In this document: positions 23,571 to 33,217 of the stretch, in pieces
Numbering within the stretch: position 1 is the stretch's first letter
Layout: each line of letters opens with the position of its first letter
Notes under the pieces: generated by a model
Told to the model about the DNA's origin: nothing
What the model saw: the letters and a program-made list of their open reading frames with translations, nothing else
The model's database searches: none
Translations under genes and position numbers: made by a program
Source: Cornus controversa
Lineage: Eukaryota; Streptophyta; Magnoliopsida; Cornales; Cornaceae
Direction of reading: 5' to 3'
NCBI GenBank assembly: GCA_026545225.1
Contig: CM048848.1
Location: 24,096,806 to 24,160,805, forward strand
Length of the DNA: 64,000 nucleotides

Positions 23571-24155
23571 GCCCGACTTCTGTGATTGCTATTGATCGCT
23601 AATCTCTGCAACTTTTCTATCTCTCGATGTGCTTCTGACAGTGAGCGAGTAGCATTCTTTTGCTGCCACCTGATCGCCCCGAAGATCTATTGTTCCCCTT
23701 CCGTTAGGGGTTAGACACCTCATTACTTGGTGTAAGGTTGATGGTACCCCCTGCATCCTGTGGATCTAACCTCTTCCCATTATGAGGTTGTAAGATGAAT
23801 GAACGTCTGCTACCACGAACGTCTCCCTGAGTGTTCTCTGAGCTGCCGTCACGGATAGTGCGATTGTTCCTGTCGGCAATACTTTGTTTCCGTCGAAACC
23901 TACGAGTGGCCCATCGGCTCGTTTGATCTGATCACTCCCATTTCCCACTTGCTTGAAAACTTCCAGTGTCATTATATTAGCACTTGATCTAGCATCAATG
24001 AGCACTCTTTTTATCCAGCAATTTGCCACCAGTAAGCTGACTACCAATGGATCTTCGTGGGGGAGTTGCACTCTCAGTAGGTCCGGATCTCCGAACGTGA
24101 TTTGAGCATCGGCACCCATGTTTTGGACGGAATTGACCTCCGTCATTTTCTGCAA
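23571..24155 (-). pseudogene. Element A protease region
   Basis: The frame contains 'RVLIDARSSANIMTLEVF' at the retropepsin active site. The expected D-T/S-G-S is D-A-R-S here, so the conserved Gly is replaced by Arg. A' has the same change. 'SYNLIMGRG' is followed by TAG (about 23767), where A' has TGG (Trp). Beyond that the frame continues toward a stop before the next block. Confidence 0.8.
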
Positions 24156-24286
24156 TTTTTTAGCTTGGCGGACGACTGATCTAGACGATCTTTGATCTCC
24201 TTGGGTAGCATAACCATGTATTGTATTGATCGTTCTGACCGTATTTGGATTCGGGTTTTTTTTTCAGTCGGGACCTATTCGTTCAT

Positions 24287-25536
24287 TCACTCTCGGTGAT
24301 CTTTCACCACATATTCTGTCAGACCTCCTTTGGCAATGATCGCCTCCGTTTGTCCTCTGAGATTACGACATTCATTAGTGGTGTGCCCGTAATCCTGATG
24401 CAGGGCGCAATGCTTATTCTTGTCTCTGAGCTCGGCTGGGATCCGGATGGGTGGGGGTGTTCGGAATATGCCTCTACCCTTGTTTTCCTGGTATAGCCTT
24501 GCTAGAGTGCATTTCAGGGGTGTGTTCTTCTCCTCGAATTTGGGACGCTTCCCTGATGTTGAGGGTGGGAGGGGGATTCTGCCCTGACCCTTCTGTTTAT
24601 CACCTTTTTCCTTAGGTAATGGGCCGACGCTTATCAAAGCTATCCTTTGCTGGCGTAGAGCTTCATCTTCTTCGAGGCTGAGGTATCCTTGTGCCTTCGC
24701 GTTCAGGTCCCCCATGGTTTTGGGGGTTTTTCTGACTAAAGATGAATGAAATTTCGAGCCAGGAATCATGGCTATTTTGAAGGCTTCCACCGCCGCTGCT
24801 TGGTCGCAGCCATCGATCAGGGACATTTCCAGGTTGAATCTGGTCATGAAGGATTTCAATGGTTCTCCTTTTTTGCTTGCCTCATGGTAAAAAGGGAAGA
24901 AATTGTTTTCTTCTGTCTCCGGTTGCCAATGTACTGTGCAATGAAAAGCTCACATAGTTTTGTAAAACTGGGGATGGTGGTCGAAGGACGTTGTTTGAAC
25001 CACGTTAGGGCAGCGCCGGACAGGCAGGTTGGAAAAACCTTACACATTAGGTTTTTGTCTTCAGCGTGCAAAGTCATCCTCTGCTGCACATGAAAGAGAT
25101 GATCAACAGGGTCTGTCGTTCCGTCGAAGGTGATGAAACTCGGGAGCCTGAACTTCCTTGGGTTCGGCGATCTCCTTATTTCGTCTGAAAAAGGAGACTG
25201 TATCACTTTGCTGGCTACTTGGGTTGCTAGATCTGCTGGGGTCAGGTTCTTCAGGTCTTTAATGTCAGCGTTAACTTCCTCCAGACGTCGGGTCAGTGCA
25301 TCAAAACTGGTTCGGGTTTGGTGGTTCGGGATTCTGGCTGATCTGCGACTCGTCCTTCGTCTCGAGCGGAATTGTACTCCACAGATGCTTCCCTCTCCGG
25401 CGGGGCGGTCTCCGGCTGTTTTTCAATGAGTCGCGCGATCTTTTCTTGGAGCAGGTCATTGCTCCGGTTGGATTCCTCCAACTGATTTCGTAGTTCCTGT
25501 AGGAGCTACTCTTGTGTTTGATTTGGATCCATCGTG
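24287..25536 (-). pseudogene. Element A gag (frameshifted)
   Basis: Gag starts MDPNQTQE at 25536 and meets a TAG at codon 9, exactly as in A'. The coiled region 'LLQEKIARL' follows, then the frame shifts near 25310. The capsid part, 25206-24856 ('CLSGAALTWFKQRPSTTIPS', 'FIAQYIGNRRQKKTI'), is followed by another shift near 24865. The last part includes 'FNLEMSLIDGCDQ' and a knuckle-like 'CALHQDYGHTTNEC' (C-x2-H-x4-H-x4-C). A' keeps these parts in one frame. Confidence 0.85.
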
Positions 25537-25625
25537 TGACTCAGAGTGGGTGGTTTGTGCCCCATTATAGTCTCGGAACGTAGCTGTATAGGCATAAACT
25601 CCCAAAGAATCTATGGATTGCTTCG

Positions 25626-25643
25626 TTCCCACAGACGGCGCCA
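25626..25643 (-). promoter_or_regulatory. Primer-binding site of element A
   Basis: The minus strand reads TGGCGCCGTCTGTGGGAA, three bases inside the 5' LTR. TGGCGCC is the complement of a tRNA 3' end. I do not assign the tRNA; it is not the Asp type used by B and E. Confidence 0.75.
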
Positions 25644-25646
25644 AAG

Positions 25647-25949
25647 TGTAGGTACAGAAAATTGTAATTACACTTAATCAGATCCCTTTTTCATTATAAC
25701 CTCGATCTTTTAAATACATTCTCAAATGCCATGATCATGCCTTTGATTTCTCCCTTTCTTTTTACTTGAGGAATAGCACCTCTTTACTTGCCCTGAGTTC
25801 AGTGCTTGAACATAGGTATCAGTTGGAGGAAATTCCGGGATTCTTTACTATATTTATGTCACCTAAATTTCGGTGACATGGATGGTGACGTGGTTGCCAC
25901 GCATTGTGTTGGTCGCACGTGTCACCTAACGACTCTTTTTCCCACTACA
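25647..25949 (-). repeat. 5' LTR of element A
   Basis: 303 bp. It shares diagnostic bases with the left LTR of A ('ccctgagttcag', 'attccggg') rather than with either LTR of A'. The right-hand flank is CATGG (25950-25954), the complement of CCATG right of A'. Confidence 0.92.
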
Positions 25950-26426
25950 CATGGTTTCAAGTGATGAGGCAAATGGTTAAAACTTAGTGCTAGTGTCTCC
26001 ATGTATTGCTCTGGTTCACTAGCCATGTATGAACTCACACTTTCAGCAACATACCTCCACCATTCTTCTGTTTTGTCATTCTTTGCCAGAAGTCCAGATA
26101 CTACAACAATTGCAAGCGGTAATCCTTGACATTTTTTGGCAATTTGATTCCCAATTTCCATCAACTCTGGAGGCAGTTTTCTTTCCCAAAAGTCTTCTCC
26201 CTTAAAAGATCCCAACTTTCATCTTCATTTAAGAATCGCAAGTTGTATGGGTTAGCATGCAAAGCCACATCGACAAGTCGACTAGTGAACATAATTCTGC
26301 TTCCATTGTGGTCATTTGGGAAATATCTTTTCAAATCATCACAGGCTCTAAGTTCCCATAGATCATCCATGACAATGAGATACGTCTTGCCTTTCAAATA
26401 TTTGTAGAGACTTTCACCCAACTCTT
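25950..26426 (-). pseudogene. NLR NB-ARC middle part, now inverted (kinase-2 to RNBS-D)
   Basis: The minus strand from 26426 to 25950 reads GESLYKYLKG, kinase-2 'YLIVMDDLWE', RNBS-B 'GSRIMFTSR', RNBS-C 'YNLRFLNEDESWDLL', GLPL 'CQGLPLAIVVVSGLL', then 'SFNHLPHHLKPC'. These are the ATP-binding and switch motifs of an NLR. A one-base deletion near 26172 shifts the frame between 'KTFGKEN' and 'PPELMEIG'. The right part of the motif (FLYFGAFPED-like) is at 48656 on the plus strand. The frame is continuous across the CCATG target site. The orientation is opposite to the P-loop part because of an inversion. Confidence 0.92.
26422..26426. repeat. Target-site duplication CTCTT of element B (left)
   Basis: CTCTT here and at 39173-39177 exactly flank the 12.7 kb element B, showing that B inserted as one unit and has not been rearranged at its ends. 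Confidence 0.95.
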
Positions 26427-27854
26427 TGATGTGGCTAAACTGTGATTATATTGTAAGCTTAATTTTGCCCATTTTATCAAAATATAATTTAACCACTCGC
26501 AAGAGCACGAATCTTTGTAGATAAGGTTCTATATAGAAGGTATCGATCCTACGAGGACTAGTCGCAATTGTCTTAAAGGAAGATTAATTCTACTTTAATC
26601 CTAAAAACAGGTTTTTTGAGTTTTGTTTATACACTATTGCATAAATGAAATGACAATAAAAGTAAAGAGTTTAAAGTTGGGAGAGAGAACTAGGGTTGGT
26701 TTCCACCACTAGCCATTCACATGTTCATAAGTGTAGCAAGCATGGGATTCATGAATTAAATGCCTAACAATGTCATTAGGCTTGTGACCTCAATGACATA
26801 TCAAAAGATCAATGTGTGTGCTAACCTATCATAATCCATCTTCAACAAGCATAGCTCTTCAACCTAACTAACTACCTAATTACTCTACTCTCTAAGTGAA
26901 CGCTACATGCATCCAAACTACCTTGTCTTGGCATGGTCTATACAAACTAACATCACACATTCATTTAAACACCATTATTTAGCCATCATTTGCACTTCTT
27001 GTGGAATATGCAAATGTTGTGCATTCAAGTGACAAAATCTACTCTAAGACAAGAATAAATTCCAAATCAAATGAATATATATAAGAAATGTATTTGTGTA
27101 CATATTCACTAGGTTAAATAATCAACATTTAATTACAAATCCCAAGTGCTACAAAAAGGAACATGTTTACATGGCTAGGGCTTCAACAACACCCTAGTAT
27201 GGAAGTTAGTTGCTCATGGTTGCCTTGCACCCTTCCATTGATGGAGAAGATAAAGCTTCTTGGTCTGGTTCAGCTCATTCTCCTCTCTCCCGAATGTCTC
27301 TCCTTCTTCCCTGGTCTGATGTCTATTGAGAGATATATGAGATATGAGAGATATGACCCTTTTTGTACTTTTTGGCTCCTTTTTCTCCCTTGGGGACCCA
27401 CCATATATATATATATCAATATATATATCTCTTGTATCAAGAAGGCACCCAAAAGTCTTGTTCAAGTCAGACAATCCCCCTAAGTCGTGCAAAAAGGGGG
27501 ATTTTGTTGCAAGTGGGAGAGCAGGTGAGCAAGTGGGCAAGTGGATTCTGCAGATGCTCGATTGATCGAGATTGGATCTCGATTGATCGAGATTTCGATC
27601 AATCGAAATGAGATCTCGATCAATCGAGATTTCGATTAATCGAGATTAACATCTCGATTGATCGAGATGCCTTTGGCTGCATTTTTTGATTTCTTCTCTT
27701 GACTGCAGAAAGCTTCAAACTTTGCTCCATTTACTCCAATACCTGCAAAACGTCAAAAATACAAAAATACCGTAAACATATCTCGATAAACGCAAAAACG
27801 GAACTAACATATGCAATAAAAAGGGTTCAAATGCATGGAATTGAACACTTATCA
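26427..27854 (-). repeat. 3' LTR of element B
   Basis: On the minus strand it starts TGATAAGTGTTC and ends CCACATCA. It holds a (TA)n stretch near 27405-27430 and seven copies of a TCGATYRATCGA-type motif at 27555-27675. ORFs of 60-108 codons here also occur in the other LTR and are not genes. Confidence 0.93.
27555..27675. repeat. Array of TCGATTGATCGA / TCGATCAATCGA motifs in the B LTR
   Basis: The two 12-mers are reverse complements of each other and alternate, with AGAT/ATCT or AAAT/ATTT flanks. The array is repeated in the other LTR (38870-38990). Confidence 0.85.
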
Positions 27855-27867
27855 CACCCCCAAACTT
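27855..27867 (-). promoter_or_regulatory. Polypurine tract of element B
   Basis: The minus strand reads AAGTTTGGGGGTG next to the 3' LTR start. A second near-identical tract lies about 1.1 kb inside the element at 28947-28958. Confidence 0.85.
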
Positions 27868-29650
27868 ACATGTTGCTAGTCCCTTAGCAATACGATATTA
27901 CAAAAAAAAGTAAAACTAACTATCTTATACAAAAGTTTAATCAGGCTCGGTTATCAACTAGATAAAGGACGATCATCCGTCCATTTCACATTTGGCAAAT
28001 GCAACAAGTATTACAGAATTATGCGGTCATTAGCAAAAATGCACTTTTACAAGCTATAAATAAACGACGGTCCCCACATAATGGCCAACCCGAGCAAACA
28101 TACCAATTCTGACCCCAAAATCCTCTTTGAAAAGTGAACATGCATTCTAACGCGTGGCTTTTGTCATATTTGGAGAAGAAAACGAACAAATCTGTTTTTA
28201 AGAGAAAAACTCATTGAAAACGCTCGACACAGCCGTTCATTATCACAAAACATTCATGATTGCTCATGTGCGGATGACCGTGCAATGCTTAGCTCTTTTT
28301 GCTTTCTTGTAAGCCCATGTAGCGGTATTGGGCCAATGACTCCCAAACCAATTGGTTTTAGGGCATTAGGTGAAGAAACACCCCTCGGACTTAATAACTG
28401 AGCTTACAAGGCAATGAGCTTAAGCAAGCCACCCGCTTATTGTTGCTCAACCTTGCACACTTATACGCGAATATTCCCTACTTTGAGGCATAGAAATCCG
28501 GTTTATTGAGCGAGAAGGCTTATTGCAGATTTTCTCTCTTTTTTTTTTTTTTTTTCCAACAACCGGAAGAACTTATTCTTTAAGTTGTTCAGATAAAAAC
28601 AGAAATTTACAAAATTCTCCCTCAGACTTATACCCCACAATTTAAAATGCATGTGTGTGAATTTGTCCGGCTAAGGACAAATTTAGGGCAAGAATTGTAC
28701 GTGCTCGTATTTGGACAAAAATGTAGACCGTTCTAGCCTACTATATAGCTTGCAAAAGTGCGGGTATTTACAATGCTAAAGTTCTTAACTACCTGCTGCA
28801 TTTACCTCGGACATTTATTCGAATGACTTCCTTTAAAAAGCAAGACATCATAGCAAGTATGCAAAATATCAAGAAAACTGCTCTACAATAACACTCAATA
28901 TAACGACTGAACATTGCATGCATATGCAAGTGGTATAGCATACCGCACCCCCAAACTTAACCGCAACATTGTCCTCAATGTGTGGACAAGGAGAACAAGG
29001 AAAGAATTTACCGGGATGGCAGAATGCGACAAAAATGGTGTTCTATAGTAGCGGTCATCCGGCAAATAAGAAAAACCTGCACAGAACACCAACTGGATAC
29101 CACGAGCATTAAAAGGAACAAAAAATAGATAAACAGAACATAATTAAATAATGACAATGCCAATATCACTGTATATCTAAGGGTCTGAACTGGTGTTTCC
29201 CAATTGTCTAAGAGGTCTATGCGATAAGATATTGACTATCCAGGCACGCTAACGTATAGCATGCAAAGGGGCTGCCTTTCTTTATTACCGCCATACTGCA
29301 TTGAAGCAATCTCAACAGTATTGGGAATTGAAACCAGACGGTAATAAACGGAAATCATCAACTGAATCGCATATAACAAGTAGGCAAGTGGTACTACATA
29401 CATAGTCAAAGTATAGAGAACAGAAATATTGACAGAAAACAAAAATAAAGACAGTAAAGATAACAGATGTGATAACAGAAAAGATAACTGTATTCTATCA
29501 ATATATAAAATGAGTTCAGTACAAAGTGTACATGCATCGGGAATACTCAAGAAAAGAACTAAAAAGGAAAGAAAACAAGGCCAACATGGCCTATCAAACA
29601 TAAAGAAAGAAAAAGAAATATGGAAAGTAAAACAGAAAAGACAAATAAAA
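27868..29650 (-). other. Non-coding 3' region of element B
   Basis: No supported gene. It contains the second polypurine-like tract (28947-28958), an 'acattgtcctcaatgtg' block, and a stretch (29215-29410) conserved with element D (3720-3930). Conservation between two diverged Athila elements suggests a cis function such as RNA packaging or processing; that is inference. Confidence 0.6.
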
Positions 29651-29655
29651 TGCAG

Positions 29656-30869
29656 CTACTCGAGGGCGGGTGGTGGTGGTGGTGGCAGCTCGGTGGGAGC
29701 AGAAGTGGAGGTGGAAGCCCGTCCTGCAAACAGGAACTGCAGGTCCTGCCGGAAGGCTCGGAACTCGTCTAGAATCGCCCTCTGACCCTGTGCCAGAGAA
29801 GAAATGTCTGAACGAATGCCCTCCAGCTGACTCTGCGTCACCTGGACGTGCTCGTCAAAATCCTGCTGGAGCCGCTCTACGTCAGCCGCCAAGCAGGAGT
29901 AGCCAGTCACTAAGATGTCATGCCGCTCTGCAGCCATATCCATCTCCTCCTCCTCCATCTCCTCGTCCTCTGACTCAGCCCCTGCAGGCTCTCCCTCATC
30001 CGTCTCCACCGGGGCATCCATATCTACATCATCTGGTGGATCACCCTGGTGGTTTTGCCGCTCTAAGTGTCACCTCACCCGCTCCCAATGAGTAGATGTG
30101 AAACGGGCGGGCGGTGCCAACTGGATGTCAGTCTGACTGACCGGTATACTGGCACTGCTGAGAAAAGTGGCGATCAGGAAAGGGAAAGGAAGCCGCCAAC
30201 TCGCTGCTCGCCTCATTCTCTTGTTGATGAGGCCGTCATCTGCCCCCAGATCAGTGATGGGACAGAAAACCAAGTGCCCGTGTCGAAAGCATAGAGGCAA
30301 CGGAGGAGGTTGCCCCTGCGCTCTGCCACGTGCTGCAGAGGACACGCGTTCTTGATGAGAACAGTGTCCAAGAACCAAAACCTGCTCGGGCACATCGATT
30401 TGGACGTGCAGTTGTGACTGGGCGTGGTAAACGCCCCGCCACACATGTCCATCACGATCGAGAACAGTGTCGTGTCTGCTGGGAGTGCGGCCCTGTAAAG
30501 TGGTCGACCATCCTGGTCAACCATGTCCGGTGGCTGTTGGTGAGGGATGCCGAGCATCTGAGCAATATGGCTTGGCGTAATCGTAATAGTGACGGTGCCC
30601 ATGACCGTCTGTAGTGTATCTGGCGCAGTGCAGGAGTAGGTCATGTGATCGTAAAAGATCTGCACTAAGCGCTCGTGTGCCACGTCGGTGGGAGGCACAC
30701 ATAGTCGGTCGAGGCGACGCCTCCTGAGCTCGGTGACAGTCCATGCAGTGTCGGGACGACTCTCGAACTCTGCCAAGGTGAAAATCTGCTCCGAGTGAAA
30801 CTTCCGAGACCGGAAGACTCGCCCGGGCACGTCTCTAACTGCACCGGGGGCATTCTTCACCCTCGCCAT
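29656..30869 (-). pseudogene. Element B envelope-position ORF (plant transposon protein-like), broken
   Basis: This ORF lies between integrase and the 3' LTR, where Athila elements carry their third ORF. It starts MARVKNAPGAVRDVPGRV at 30869 and includes 'AHERLVQIFYDHMTYSC' and 'ITITPSHIAQMLGIPH', like the 'putative plant transposon protein' family. A frameshift near 30270 moves it to the frame holding 'DDGLINKRMRRAASW' and 'SASIPVSQTDIQ'. That frame has a TGA at 30072-30070, then continues from 30021 with acidic stretches, a heptad-rich coiled coil ('LAADVERLQQDFDEHVQ') and a proline-rich end. No transmembrane span is evident, so I do not call it an envelope protein. Confidence 0.72.
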
Positions 30870-32060
30870 AGCCTCGGAATAGTCTGCACTTTATTCCAAA
30901 AATTACGTAAATAAAAAGATAAAATAAGAGGAAAGCTAAACTAAGAATAAAAATAAAAGAATAAAAATGAGGTCCTAGTCCATGGTGCTGACAAGAATTC
31001 AAAAAGTCACTCTCAAAGAGGCGGTGCGACCGGATGCAACCGAAACGAAGGGTCCGTAGTCACAAACCGTACACTAAGTATTTGAAACAAAAAGAGTGCA
31101 GAATCTCACCCATACATGAATTCCTACCCCCCGAAACCCACAAAATCTCATTACAGGTATCGCAATCGCACCCATCCAAACCAACATCATCTAATTATGT
31201 TTAGTATGCCGTAAAACTATCAAAAATAGCGGGAGAGTACACAAAATGTAGCCATGCATCACTTACCTCAAGAGGAAGAAGATGAACGGCTCAAATAGAA
31301 GAAGATCCACTCGCAGCCGCGAAGAGAAGAGCGCGCGATGCTAGCGGCGGCTTCGGACGATGTCGAACGGCGGGGAATGATCGGCAATGGAAGATCACGT
31401 GCCGAATGGTGCTTGGAGGGCTCTGGATCGCTCGGAGAAGAGAAGGAAGTCGGATGGTTGTTTTGAAATGAGAGGGAAGCCCAACGGTTTAAATAAGAGT
31501 TCGGCTCACGTGCAGGCATCGCGTGCATCTCGATTGATCGAGATGTGCATTGCGATTAATCGAGATTTCGATTGATCGAAATCTCACTTCGATCAATCGA
31601 AATCAGCTTCGATCGATCGAAATTCCTTCCTCGATCAATCGAAAATTCCTTCACTGAATCGAGTTTTTACTTCGATCAATCGAACTTTTAATTCATTCAA
31701 TCGAAATTTTATTTCGATCAATCGAAATCTTCAATCGATCGAAGACCTATCGAAGTGCAATCGAAGAATACTACCTCTCGGGACTTTTGAACTTCTCAAA
31801 TCTCTGCAATTTTTCGATTGATCGAGACCAAAATTTCGATCAATCGAAATCTCAATTGATCGAGATCCTGGTTTCGATCAATCGAGATGCTCAAAAACAG
31901 TCAGCTTGAGTTATGCTTCAGGGACTTGGATTTTTTTGGGAATTAGATACTAAGTTGCTTAGATACAAAACCTACTTTGGATTAAAGGGACATCATGGAA
32001 GCATGATAGCTACCATGGCTTCGCCACCTTACACGTCTATGGCGCGACGTTCGGATCGGC
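30870..32060 (-). other. Spacer between pol and the third ORF of element B
   Basis: Non-coding. It contains the larger TCGAT-motif array at about 31525-31890. The short ORF at 31268-31528 has no recognisable domain. Confidence 0.55.
31525..31890. repeat. Array of TCGATNNATCGA motifs, internal to element B
   Basis: More than ten copies of TCGATCAATCGA, TCGATTGATCGA, TCGATCGATCGA and one-base variants, in both orientations, with irregular spacers. The same motif forms the array in both LTRs. Confidence 0.85.
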
Positions 32061-33217
32061 TCACGAGTCAAAATATACGGGATCCGTCAAAGTGACGACA
32101 TCCACGTATTCGGTGGTGACTTGGTCATCCACGCACACTTTTAAGCGCTGCCCATTTACTTTGAACAACGAGCCGTCTTTCAAGTCCTTTAATTCCACTG
32201 CTCCGTGGGGAGCGACAGAATTAATCAAAAATGGACCATCCCAACGGGAGCGAAGTTTTCCGGGAAACAAATGGAGGCGGGAGTTGTACAACCATACTTT
32301 TTGGCCCGGCGAAAATGTTTTGACTCGAATATTGCGATCATGAAAGGCCTTGGACTTTGCCTTATAGATTTTAGCGTTCTCATACGCGTCATGTCGCAAT
32401 TCTTCCAATTCATTTAATTGAAGCTTTCGATTAGATCCGGCCTTTTGCATGTCAAAATTGAAAGTTTTAGTGGCCCACATAGCTTTATGCTCCAATTCTA
32501 CCGGAAGATGGCACGCTTTGCCATAAACCAACCGATAAGGTGACATTCCAATGGGAGTTTTATATGCGGTTCGGTATGCCCATAATGCATCGTTTAGTCG
32601 CAATGACCAATCTTTCCGGTTGGGCCGAACAGTTTTCTGAAGAATGTTCTTAATCTCCCTATTGGATACCTCTACTTGGCCACTGGTTTGAGGATGGTAT
32701 GGGGTGGCTACTTTGTGTGTGACGGAGTATTTGGTAAGCAAGGTTCGAAGGAACCGGTTACAGAAATGTTTACTTCCGTCACTGATGATGGCCCGAGGCG
32801 TACCAAACCGGCTAAAGATATTAGCTTGAATGAATTTAACCATGACTGCGTGATCATTGGTTTTGGTAGCAACGGCCTCAATCCACTTAGATACGTAGTC
32901 CACCGCCACAAGTATGTACTCATAACCAGTAGAGGGTGGAAATGGTCCCATGAAGTCAATGCCCCACACATCAAATATCTCAACAATAAGAATAGGGTTA
33001 CGCGGCATCATGTCCTTCCGAGACATCGCACCGAGGCGCTGACATCGCTCACAAGAGCGGCAGAATGAATATGCATCCCGATGAAGCGTTGGCCAGAAAA
33101 ACCCGCATTAAAGAATTTTTTCGGCGGTTTTCTTAGCACCAAAATGTCCCCCACAAGCGAGTGTATGACAAAACTTGAGAATGCTTTAGAATTCACTGTT
33201 GGGTACACACCTTCGAA
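32061..33217 (-). pseudogene. Element B integrase
   Basis: Integrase joins element DNA to the genome. The clear frame, 33026-32061 (321 codons), has the catalytic triad D24 ('GIDFMGPF'), D83 ('IISDGSKHF') and E119 ('[10 protein letters not shown]'), with 35 residues between D83 and E119. '[18 protein letters not shown]' follows in the C-terminal domain. The zinc-finger part lies just upstream ('[14 protein letters not shown]' in frame), but the frame is broken between 33100 and 33217, so the N-terminal HHCC domain is not continuous with RNase H. Confidence 0.88.

Larger units (their letters stand above)
16598..25949 (-). mobile_element. Element A: Tat-type Ty3/gypsy retrotransposon
   Basis: Two LTRs of 304 and 303 bp bound a 9352-bp element read on the minus strand: primer site, gag, protease, RT-RNase H-integrase, an 84-bp tandem-repeat block, an antisense accessory ORF and a polypurine tract. 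The flanking 5-mers do not match each other (ACAAC left, CATGG right) but each matches one flank of element A'. All major frames are damaged: gag by frameshifts, protease by a stop, the linker by a 4-bp deletion, and RT-RNase H by a 14-codon deletion. The antisense ORF and the RT/integrase type point to the Tat lineage. Confidence 0.93.

Noticed and set aside
16593..25954. Element A as a normal insertion with a degenerate TSD
   Set aside because: ACAAC and CATGG share nothing, while each matches a flank of A' exactly; exchange by inversion explains both.
27163..27611. ORFs repeated at 38479-38929 (for example MFTWLGLQQHPSM)
   Set aside because: Both copies lie in the LTRs of element B and in several overlapping frames; they are LTR sequence.
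31525..31890. Possible CRISPR-like array
   Set aside because: Spacers are irregular, the motif is a short palindrome in both orientations, and the host is a plant.
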